Source of the DNA: Mariannaea sp. PMI_226
Taxonomy: Eukaryota; Ascomycota; Sordariomycetes; Hypocreales; Nectriaceae
NCBI GenBank assembly: GCA_024336345.1
Contig: JANFOG010000005.1
Coordinates: forward strand, 992,001-1,056,000
Direction: 5' to 3'
DNA length: 64,000 nucleotides
Positions 48,584 to 58,964 of the stretch are shown piece after piece. Within the stretch, counting starts at the first letter, position 1. Every line of letters starts with the position of its first letter. The translations under genes and the position numbers were made by a program. Under the pieces are notes generated by a model, which worked only from the letters and a program-made list of their open reading frames with translations, was not told where the DNA came from and did not search any database.

Positions 48584-50141
48584 ATGTCTCCTCCAGTCTC
48601 TTCTGGTCGCGAGAAGGAGTCAAACCTCGCCCGACTCCTGGGCTCTGGTACGTTTTTTTGCCATCTTCGCCCGCATCGATCACATCCGTCTATCTGCCTA
48701 CCCACTATATCAATGTCTCCAACCATTGCGTGACATTGCGTGCCATTGCGCGCCGTTGCGCACAGCTGGAGCATCTGAGACCTCACCCAGATTATTGACT
48801 GAATATCTACAGGTTCTGCTGGTATTGCTGAGCTGGCCATTTTCCACCCTGTACGATCGATCCCCCTCTCGAAACTCTTCTCTCGAGCCCAACAAAATCC
48901 CCTCCTCCAATGACTCAACATGCGTTCCCAACACACCACTAACGGTCAATTTTTTAATGTATAGGTTGACACCATTGCGAAGCGATTGATGAGCAACCAG
49001 ACTCGCGTAAGGCCCCTCCTCCATCAATTCTCGATTTGTGGCCTTGAACGAACTTGCCTGTTGACATTATGCGATATTTCAGATCACGAACGCTAGTCAA
49101 TTGAACCAGGTTATCTTCAAGGATAAGGCCTCCGTCTCTGTCGGAAGAAAATTTGTGTCCCTGTTTCCCGGTCTGGGATACGCCGCTGGCTACAAGGTTC
49201 TGCAGCGAATCTACAAGTATGGTGGCCAACCCGTAGCCCGAGATTTCCTAGGCAAGCACTATGGCAAGGACTTCGAGAATGCCTTTGGTAAGAAGACCGG
49301 CAAGGCCATCATGCACTCTACCGCTGGAAGGTAAGGGATTCTCCCAATGATCACAAACTTTTGTGCAGGATTGTCTGGCTGACTGAGAGTGCCTAGTCTG
49401 ATTGGCATTGGCGAGATTGTTCTTCTCCCTCTCGATGTCCTGAAGATCAAGCGACAGACCAACCCCGAGGCCTTCAAGGGCCGTGGTGTCTTCAAGATTG
49501 TCGCTGACGAAGGTTTCGGTCTGTACCGCGGCTGGGGATGGACTGCTGCCCGTAACGCTCCTGGTTCCTTTGCTGTATGTCCCAGCCAACCAATACCTCA
49601 CCCCCTCATCCCTTACCAGATGGGAGTTCCGCAGGACTAATCTTCTGGTGTAGCTGTTTGGTGGTTCCGCTTTTGCCAAGGAGTACCTCTTCCATCTCGA
49701 GGATTACAACAAGGCCAGCTGGTTCCAGAACTTCATTGCTTCCATCGCCGGTGCCTCCGCCTCGCTCGTCGTCTCTGCTCCTCTCGATGTCATCAAGACC
49801 CGAATCCAGAACAAGAACTTCGATAACCCCGAGAGCGGCTTCCGAATCCTGAGCAACATGGCTAAGCACGAGGGCTTTGGTAGTTTCTTCAAGGGACTGG
49901 TCCCCAAGGTACGTAATCAATGCATCCTTCTGTTCTCTCTCTCACCCTCGCATATGACATCAACCCCCTCCATCCCTCCATCCGTCCACCCGTTCCCATT
50001 GCCGTCTCCACTTGGCCGAGATCTGCAGCTAACTCCTTTCTCTCTTCGCAGTTGCTCATGACTGGTCCCAAGCTGGTTTTCTCCTTCTGGCTCGCCCAGA
50101 CCTTGATTCCCGCTTTTGACGTCGCCTTTAGCAAGAAGTAA
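48584..50141 (+). CDS. GGC1: Mitochondrial GTP/GDP carrier
   Basis: Inner-membrane carrier exchanging GTP for GDP; yeast ggc1 mutants lose mtDNA and accumulate iron. Seven exons: 48584-48647, 48813-48850, 48965-49006, 49083-49330, 49397-49574, 49654-49908 and 50052-50141, giving 304 residues, the standard carrier size. The three P-x-[DE]-x-x-[KR] carrier signatures are visible as H-P-V-D-T-I-A-K-R, L-P-L-D-V-L-K-I-K-R and A-P-L-D-V-I-K-T-R. Ggc1-specific stretches are L-F-P-G-L-G-Y-A-A-x-Y-K-V-L-Q-R, N-P-E-x-F-K-G-R-G and Y-R-G-W-G-W-T-A-A-R-N-A-P-G-S-F-A. These fit Ggc1 closely and do not fit the citrate/oxoglutarate carrier Yhm2. Intron 1 carries a short tandem repeat. Confidence 0.95.
48724..48763 (+). 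repeat. 10-bp tandem repeat, about four copies, in GGC1 intron 1
   Basis: Four successive units of the form CATTGCGTGM, with drift to CGTTGCGCAC in the last copy. It lies wholly within intron 1 of GGC1, about 50 bp before its acceptor. Confidence 0.8.
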
Positions 50142-51432
50142 TGTTTTTATTTGATTGGTAGGATCTTGTTTTGAAAAAAGTAAAATCTAGAGGGCTTATA
50201 GAAGACCCGAAGGAGTGGGAGTTTTAGACACGAACAGGAATTTTGATGAGAGGGCCCGCGATAGAACTGCTAGCATGGGAAGCGGCGTCAATGCGGTGGG
50301 TGAGAGCACTCAACTCTGTATGAATTAAGCGATTTGATTTGGCATTTTCTCTCTCCTGTTCTCATCATTGTTGTTGTTGTTACTGTTGTGTAAGTAAGTG
50401 CCTATCGGCACCTATACAATACCCCAATGGTGAATGACCATATGTTTGCATCGTTTACGCCGTATGCTGGCCGTTGGTCTTTCTTGTTGCTGTTGCCGCG
50501 GATGCTTGGTAGAGTCACAATATTTAGTGGCGTGACTTGCTGTGTTGGGCTGTCGTTATTCGTCTGTCTAGGGTTGTCTGGGGGTCCCTCAATCGCCTGG
50601 ATGACGCGTTGGCACAAACAGGTAACGTCTAGTTGTTATCGGGTGTGTTTCGGTGTTGGGCAAGAGGGTTGATTGGTCCAAGTCTTGGGGACACTGATTG
50701 GACTTTGCAAATTTCTTCAACAACAAGAAAAAGAGGAAGACAAAAGTAATGTGTCTAGGGTGAGTGGACAGACAGACCAGAATCGACCAGAGGATCCAGG
50801 GCAGGAATACAATGGGTAAATTTTGATCCAAATAACGATTAAGCAGTGAAAGAAGGCTATGGTAATACATATGAATCCACTTCTTCCCTCGACTCCTGAG
50901 ACCGATTCTCATTTATTACCGCCAAGCTTTGTTCAGAACGGATGGACGATCACAGCATCATGATCAATTTCCTGCGTGACACGGCTCATGGCCACAGCTT
51001 GCCGGTGAGTGGTCCAGCACATAGCGCATTCAAGGACTAATAGTAAGTACTATAGTACTGTACCACTATAGAATAGCAAGTCACCTAGTTAAAACAAGCT
51101 GAGCACCACTTTAGGCGCTGCTTGGGCAGGGCTGGCTGGTTGCTCGGCAACGCCACGCTGCGAAACAAAAATAAACCGGGAAGCCGGTGAGCTCTGACCC
51201 TCGCCAAATAGAGCTGCCAGTACAACAGTCAAATTACCCCAAACAATGCAACTCGAGGACTCAAAAGTCTTAATAACTCCCACGACTACTCATTCAACGC
51301 TTTTGCCTTTTGCTTCTTAGCTTCCTCATCTTTTGTGTTCCTCCCTTTAGCGTGGCTGCGGCGCCGTCCGCATTCCTTCCAACTGCGTTTCCCATTCCTC
51401 TTGATTTTTTTGTAACATCATCGCAAACAAAT
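50142..51432. other. GGC1 3' flank and promoter of the giant coiled-coil gene
   Basis: 1.29 kb; no supported gene. A short inverted sequence with ACTATAG arms lies near 51048-51072. CT-rich sequence before 51433 resembles a fungal 5' leader. Confidence 0.5.
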
Positions 51433-54400
51433 ATGCCTTCGTCGGAGAGAGATACCCCTCGAGATGGGGAACTCGCCCTGAGACATCAACAGTCTTCCTC
51501 TTCTGACCACAGCCTTCGCGCCCTTGTTCCCATGTCCGTCACTCTCAACCATCACCAATGCCCTTCTTACGTAGACTGACCTCAAAAACTAGGTGGGACA
51601 GTTCTGATCCCGATCGGTGCCCGCCACCGTTGCCTCTCAACCCGCAGTCTCCTCACAGCTTCAGCTCAAGAGCTGGAACATCTAGTGCCATCCAGTCTGC
51701 GCATGCTGCCATGAGCGAGCGAGCTAGAGAGAGCGCCTTGGTCATGAAGCCAAGTTCGCATCGTCGGATGCAGTCGCTGCAGCCCACTTCTGTCCGTGAC
51801 CTCAGCTTGATGATTGAGGGCGGCACCAGCAGCGGCAATGTGTCACCCAGCAGGTCACCAGACAAGTTCTTCCGACCACAAACTCCCGTCCGATCGAAAG
51901 ACGATGCTCGGTCACCAGAGAGAGAATCTTCCAACGGCACACCGACTCCTGGACCAAGCCTGACTCCCATCGTACGCCCAATCGTTCGACGACCTCACCA
52001 AAGCATTCTGGGCGAGAACACTCCCCCTCAGTCCTCAACAATGTTAGCCCTCCAGAGCATGGGCACTCACAACAGCCCTTACCACAACAGCACCAGCAGC
52101 AATAACAATGAGAATAGTAACACACCCACTCCAGCAGGTCCACAACCGCCACCTAGAGATGCTGAGCCTCCTCTTTCCAACATCACCAATAGCTCTACAG
52201 CCTTGGTGAGGCAACCGCAACATCTCGATCATCTATCGAACCAAATTCTCAGTCTCACAAATATTGCCACCTCTCTGCAAAAAGAGATGGCCCAGCTCAG
52301 CCGAAGAAGTCGGGACAATGCCACTGACTTGCTCAGCTTGAGAGAGGCTACCAACACTAGGGATGAGGATATCAGAAAGAGCCTGAGAGAGCTCATTCAC
52401 AAAGATGGGTCTGAAAGACACACTATGCCAGATCCCTTCCGGGGTTACTATCTGGATAATAAGCCACACGACATTACCCTCAATCCTACAAGGGCTTCGT
52501 TTCAATTGCCCAGAGTTACGTCGCCCAAGAGCTTCATGGACTCCATTGATCGAGCTTCCATCAGCACACCTTCCCTCGCTGGGTCTGAAGCGCCACCATC
52601 AGTTGCCCTGCTGGAGAAGATCATTCGGGAGATGGGGACCAAAGAAGGACAAGAGAATCTGCTAAACCGCCTCACTGAGGTCTCTCAACGACTCTCTGGG
52701 ATGGCCACTGCCGCCAAAGTTGACGAACTTGTTGACCAAGTTCGGAGCCAGTCAGAGCACGCCATTGTATTGAACGAGAGTGCAGTTTCACGGCATTACA
52801 GCTTTGATGATGATCAATCTACTCTGCCTGACCATTTACGGAGCGGCCCCGTCTCACAAAGAGTTGAACATCTTATGAAGAACGAATCTCGACGTAACTC
52901 TGAGCCTTCGTCCGGTCGAGGCGCTGGTCTCCTCAACGATGATCTGATCAAGATTATTCGATCAGTAAAGGATAGCGTTGCCCAAGGTGGTGGTCTTACT
53001 GCAGAGGTCAAGGCTCTTGTTCGGGAACTTAGGGGTGAAGTTCTCGGCATGGGCCGGGAGATTGGTCGCAGGCTGGAGCAGGCAGCTTCCCACAGACCTG
53101 TCGACGATCACGACAGCCCGAGCAAGGATGAAGTCGCTCGCGTTATTGACGAAGGGTTGGAGCAGATGAAAGACCAGCTGAACCATGTTCTTCGGGAGCA
53201 CAGGCGTGTGTCAGGTGCCTCCTCTAACACTCAAAAGCCTCTTGTTGATTATCAAGAGATTTACAACGCTTTACGGGCTGCCCTCCAAGATAACGAGGCC
53301 ACTCAGACCAAGATGCCAGATTTACGACGAGAAGATGTCATTGAAGCCGTCAAGGAGGCTTGGGAAAATTACAAACCCGAGATCGAAGTCCAGCAACTTG
53401 GTTTAGAGCGAGATGAGGTCCTTGCTTGTCTTCAGCAGGGTTTGCAGGAGTACGCTCCTCGTGACGACCGACCGCCTGCGGCAACGAGAGATGAAGTATT
53501 CACAGCCGTGGTCGAGGGTCTTCGACATTTCGTCCCTCCCCAGGTCGACACCCCTGCTTCTATGTCTAGAGATGAAATTATTGAAGCAGTGCGGGATTGC
53601 CTCGAAGACTTCGAGTTCCCAGTGGCTGCGTCTGCTGTTGGAGGTTCTGAAATCACACACGATGATGTGGTCCATGCCGTTAGAGAAGGCCTCCACGAAT
53701 TCGATATCAATTCTGCGCGAGCTCTGCCCTCGCCAACTGTCAATAACGACGATATCGCTCATCGCCTGAACGAGATCACGCATCTGCTCCATGAAGAATT
53801 CAAGGCAGTCTCTGAGGAGGCTAAGAACAACGTTGCGGCAAATGGTCGTGATACTGAACAAGTGCTCGATGCCACGAAAGATGGGTTGGAGAATCTACGA
53901 GTGGCCATCGAAGGCTATGTTGACCGTGCAGCTGGGGTTACTGCCCAAGAGGACTTCTTGGATGATCTCATCAAGTCGCTTGAAGACTTCAAGGATGAGA
54001 TTGCTGGAATGGTTCTCAAAACCCAAGAGGACTCACGTGGACAGTTGCAGACTGAACTTGACGGTCTACGTGAAGTAGTCAACAACTCCATGGTCCCTGC
54101 TGCTCCTGCCCAAGCTCAGTTCAACAACCAAGAGATTCTTGAAGCACTCAACACTGGATTTAACAACTTGCGGCAAGAGATCCTGAGACCTAGAGCCGAA
54201 ACCAGCGAGATCCTCGATGCTCTCAACGATGGTCTGAATGACCTCCGTGCCGGAATGGACCGCGTTCAGAACAAGCCAGCCGACTTGACGGCAAACGATG
54301 AGATTCTTGACGCTCTCAAGGTTGGTCTTGATTCAGTTCGATCTGATATTGATACTATCCGCGAGGGCAACGAGAAGGCTTTGACGACCATGGATACCCC

Positions 54401-57400
54401 TCCTGAAGTTTCTTCCAGCAATGAAGTTCTCGAGGTTCTCAAGTCTGGACTCGATGCTGTTCGCTCGGATATTGATTCTCTTCGAGAGAGCACTGCTGAG
54501 AGGGCCGTTGCTACCGTTGATTCTCCCGATAATACCAACGAGATTCTAGATGCTTTGAAAGATGGCCTTGATGCTGTTCGCTCAGATATTGAATCTCTCA
54601 GAGAGACCACTGTCGAAAAGGCTGTCGCTACCGTCGATCCCACCGATGGCACCAACGAGATCCTAGACGCCTTACGAAATGGTCTGGATGCTGTTCGCTT
54701 GGATATTGACTCTCTCCGAGAGACCACTGCGGAGCGGGCTGTTGCTACCGTTGATTCCCCTGACAATGCAAACGAGATCCTTGATGCTTTGAGAGACGGT
54801 CTTGATGCCGTTCGCACTGACATCGGTTCTCTCCGGGATATCAGCGAGGAAAGGACTGCCGCATCTGTCCCTGAGCAGTCTTCAAATGAAGAAATTTTAG
54901 ACGCTTTGAAGTCTGGTTTGGAATCCGTTCGTTCAGACATCGAGGCTCTTCGTGACAGCAGCAGTGAGCGGGCAATCACTGCTGTTGACTCTGCACCTTC
55001 AAACCTCGACGAGAAGATTTTGGATGCCTTGAAATCAGGACTTGATGCCGTCCGCTCAGATATCGAGAGTCTCCGAGATAGCAACCATGATCGGGCTCTT
55101 ACGACTGTTTCTGCCCAGCCTGAAGGTGATGAAGAGTCTGTTAGCCGGGGCGAGCCCCTGAAACATGATGACATCAGGAACCTCGAGTTTTTGATTAGTG
55201 AGCTTCGCCTCAAGGTTGAGAGTATGGAGCCAGAGAAGGAAACCAACCAAAAAGATGACTTCGGTCGCATGGAGGAAATGATTCGTAACGTTCAAGATGC
55301 TGTTGACGAGCTCAGTTCCCGAGAGCCCGCAACTACCACTCGTGCAGTCGGCAGAGAGGACCCCAATTTCAATGGCGAGGATGCTGCCTCAAAAGACGAC
55401 GTCCAAGCAATTGAGACCATCCTAAGGAACACCAAGTCCCGCCTGGATGATCTTGTTGATAGCGAGTCTGTTGTCCGCAAGGACCACATTGACGCTCTCG
55501 AGACACTCCTTCTGGAGACTCGTCAGACTATGACCTCGCTCGTAGCTCAGTTTGATTCCGTCCCTAGCAAGGAGGAGATTTCTGGTCTTGAGTGTCTCGT
55601 CAGTCAGGTCACTGCTGGAATTGATGAGCTGAAGGAAAGCGCAGTCAAAGAAAGCGAGAATCCTGAAAAAGTCTGCAAATCAGACGTTGAGACTGTCGAA
55701 GCCGCCGTCCTTGAGCTGAAGACCGCTTTGGAAAGTGTCACTGGCACAGACTTTGCCACTTTTGCCAGCAAAGACGATGTTGCAAATCTTCAAACTATCG
55801 TCAAGGCATTTGAGGAGAAGCTTGACAACTCATTTGATTCGACTACCAAGGCTGTCGCTATCCGGGACGAGGAGATGACTGGCGTCGGCCAGCGGGTTAC
55901 GGAGGTTAAGTCCTTCCTTGAAGACTTCCAAGAGATCATCAAGTCCAAGCTTGAAGAAGGTTCTGCTGGCGTTGAATCTATCAGCAAACTTCTTGAGGCG
56001 ATGGGTGAAAAGATGGACAAGAACGAGACTGTCAGTTCGGATCTTGGAGTCATGTTTGAGACGATGAAGTCCGAATTTGAGGATTCCAAGGCCGTCATGT
56101 CTGGTGTCAAGGTCGAGTCCAATGAAAAGCTTGAGGAGGCTACCGCAAAATTTGAAGAAGCCACCGTCACCCTCGGAACCAAGATCGACGAGAAGATTGA
56201 TGAAGTCATTGCCAAATACGATGACCTCCAGACGATGCTCGATGAGAAGAGCAAGGTCAGTGAGGCTCGGGATATCGCCACTGAAGAAGCTGCCGTTGGC
56301 ACGAAGGCTGTTACGGATGAGCTCAAACTCCTCATTGATACTCTCGGTTCCACCGTCACTGATTCCATGGAGAAGATGGAAGAGGCATCGAAGACTGTCT
56401 TCACTCAGGTGGAAGATCTTGTGCTCAAAACTGATGAGAATCACACCGAAGAAAAAGCAGAGCATCAGCAAACTCGAGATCGACTTACCCAAGCGCTGGA
56501 TGTCGTTGAAGGCCTCAAGGGAGAGGTCACAGACTTCCAACCCAAGATTCTGGAAGCCGTCAAGGATGTTCTTCTGCTAGTAGGAGAGCATTTTGAGCAC
56601 TCCAAATCTGCTACGACTGAGCTCCAAGACCATATTGCTGAGGCTAAGCCTTCAGAGGCGCTCAAGATGCTCCTCCCTCCTGAGAAGTACGACAATACTG
56701 AAGTTCACGAGAAACTCAACAAGCTCGCAGAGCAGAAGTACGATGACTCGCACGTTCTGGAGACACTCGCTGTCATTCTGAGTCACAAATATGACGATGC
56801 AGAGGTCCGCCAGCGCCTAGATCAGATTATTGAGCAGAAGTACGATGACACGGAGGTGCGGGAGAAGCTGAGCGAGATTATTGAACATAAGTACGACGAC
56901 ACCCCAGTCCACGAAAAACTAGGCCAGATCATCGAACAGAAGTATGATGATACTGAAGTTCGCGAGAAGTTGGACTTGATTGTCGCTCAGAAGTATGACG
57001 ATACAGAGGTTCGCGACAAGCTCGAGTTGATTGCTGCTGACAAGTATGACGACACCGTGATTCGCGACAAGCTTGACTTGATCATTACAGACAAGTATGA
57101 TGACAAAGAAGTTCACGAGAAGCTCGATTCTATCGCTGAATCTGTGCTGGTTCACAAGTACGATGACGCCGACGTTCGGGAACGGCTGGACCGCATAATT
57201 GAGCAGAAGTATGACGACACTCCTGTTCACGAGAAGCTCGATCGTATTGTTGAGCACAACACCAGCGCTGATCAAGCCTTCACACGTCTCGATACTCTTG
57301 ATCAAGTTCACGCCACCGTGGTCAAGACTGCTGCTGAGATCTCAGCGTTCCTGTCCTCTCAGACTCAACGTATTGAGAGCGACCATGAAGACCGAGAAAA

Positions 57401-58352
57401 AACGCTCCAAGATACCATCCTCGCCACTGAACGCAAGTTGGCTGAAAAGGAACATGTTGAAGCTTCTGTCCTTAGCCTCCGTGACGAGGAAGAGAGGCTG
57501 AGGCAGAGTATTATGAGCCTACGAACCGAGCAAGAGAGCCTCATCCGACAAAAGACTAGGCTCACGGCTGATGTGTCCTCTCTTGAGACGGCCATGCGTC
57601 TTCGCAAGGATGAGCTATACGAAATGGAGGGTCGTGCTGAGAGCCTGGAGCGGCGCATCCTTGAGGGCGTCATGGACCACTCCCGTGTTCTTCTGATGTC
57701 CAAGGCGAACAAGGGCGGTGACGCTATGAGCCGCAAGCGTGTCAAAAAGCCCGCTAATGATGGCGAATCTACTTCTACCCCCAAGAAGCAAGCTGTAAAC
57801 ATGGCTCTAGCAAATCGTCGCAGCCTCGCTCCTCCTGGCCAGACTGGAGCCACAAGACGCATTGTCTCCCTTGGCCAGATTAACAACAACGTCGCTTCAA
57901 CTGGATTCAAGAGAAGTCAGAGCGTCAGAACCCCTGCTGGCCGGGGCAAGGCCTACCGCAAGAGGAGTTGGGGAGGTGACCTTGACAATGGATTCGGTGG
58001 CAACGACAAGGAGAACGTTGATGTCGGCGAGACAGTCGAGGAGCTTGACGAGCATCCAGAAACTGGCTTAACTGTGGCCGGATCGGAACTCCCTGGGGAC
58101 GAAACCACCGTTCTCGACTCTGCAGTGGATGGTGATGGACGTGACAGCGACACGGAGACTCTGCGCAGGTCCAGCAGAGGCACAGTAGTCACCAACAGCA
58201 CAGATATGTATACGGAGTCAGAGAGCGGATACAGCGAATATAGCGAGACGGGAAGCGAATGGACCGAGAGCGTAGTTGGCAGCGCTCTCGGTACAGATAC
58301 TGACCATGAGCCTGAGGGCAATGAGCTCGTGGTGTACGGGAGTGGGAGGTAG
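51433..58352 (+). CDS. Giant repeat-built coiled-coil protein, uncharacterised
   Basis: Two exons, 51433-51533 and 51593-58352 (59-nt intron), give 2,286 residues. The join restores a P-M-W-D-S-S-D-P-D-R sequence that reads better than an intronless start at 51558. Regions: disordered Pro/Ser-rich N-terminus (1-220). Then helical sequence with a diverged family of about 17 short repeats centred on E-I-L-D-A-L-x-x-G-L (residues about 545-1206). A long helical middle follows (1207-1730). Next is an array of 11 units of about 17 residues starting K-Y-D-D (about 1730-1923). A continuous coiled coil with R-L-R-Q-S-I type heptads follows (about 1950-2066). The C-terminal tail is basic, with a KEN motif at 2173-2175, and ends acidic. 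No ATPase, motor or membrane segment is visible. The layout suggests a structural scaffold, for example at septa, spindle poles or chromosomes, but nothing decides between these. Confidence 0.85.
53125..55110 (+). repeat. Diverged EILDAL..GL protein repeat family, about 17 copies
   Basis: Within the giant coiled-coil gene. An older block (53125-53800) has about eight copies of a D-E-[IV]-[IL]-E-A-[VL]-x-x-G-L core spaced 22-40 residues. A younger block (54120-55110) has nine copies of about 37 residues, consensus N-E-I-L-D-A-L-K-x-G-L-D-A-V-R-S-D-I then L-R-E-x-x-x-E-R-A. The younger copies are clearly similar at DNA level. Units are multiples of three, so changes in copy number stay in frame. 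Confidence 0.85.
56680..57260 (+). repeat. 51-bp coding tandem array, 11 KYDD units
   Basis: Eleven consecutive units of 17 residues (one of about 20), consensus K-Y-D-D-T-E-V-R-E-K-L-D-x-I-I-E-Q, in the 3' third of the giant coiled-coil gene. Y, the two D, V, the L-D pair and I are nearly invariant, while the two residues after Y-D-D alternate T-E / T-P / A-E. Confidence 0.92.
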
Positions 58353-58964
58353 AGAAGGAAAATGATGATAGAAGATGACGAATTGGGTTTTTCTGGCAAT
58401 AGGAAGCTGAATATTTGGAGTCATTGACGAAGCATGTTTTTTATGACTTTTTTGAGTCCGGATTCGGTTTCTATTCTTTTCTTTTTCCTTTGTTTGGTCA
58501 TTGATGGACACATTTTATCGTTCTTGTTTTTGGTCCTATATCTGTGACGGAAGAAAACCAGGCTGGGAGGGAGTTGGAATGCGAATGATTCTTGTTTTAC
58601 CTATTAGCCGTTTGTTTTTGTTCTCTACTTGGTCGAGTCTTTGGTTGTGTTGATGTACGCACTTCTTCGACCACTGACTAAAGCTATATTCTATGTCTCC
58701 TATAGGTTGCATGAGCATATATACTCTTAGTACTTTTTACAGATGACCTGGTGTCCCCGTTGTGAATGAATGTTGCTGACCTCCCTTAGTTGGCTTAACC
58801 CCGGGCGGTGAAGTTGGTTAATTGTGCGCCAAATTGGAGCTCAGCCTCCTCTTCTATTGCATGACATAGCTTCCGCTTCGCGTCTTTATCTATGCTGCAA
58901 TTTGCTGCTCCTATTATCTTAGCTCAAGTTCTTTCCCTATACATACTCATCGCCTGCTTTCCAA
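58353..58964. other. 3' flank of giant gene and HET gene promoter
   Basis: 612 bp, AT-rich T-runs in the first 250 bp. No gene or structured element seen. Confidence 0.5.

Noticed and set aside
48584..50141. Identity as citrate/oxoglutarate carrier YHM2
   Set aside because: The signature stretches between carrier motifs fit the GTP/GDP carrier Ggc1 and not Yhm2.
54266..55270. 334-codon minus-strand frame over the EILDAL repeats
   Set aside because: Ser/Arg-rich repeats that mirror the sense repeats; no independent support.
56680..57260. Regular repeat array as a CRISPR-like or satellite locus
   Set aside because: The units are contiguous, in frame with a long gene and coding on one strand; no spacers.
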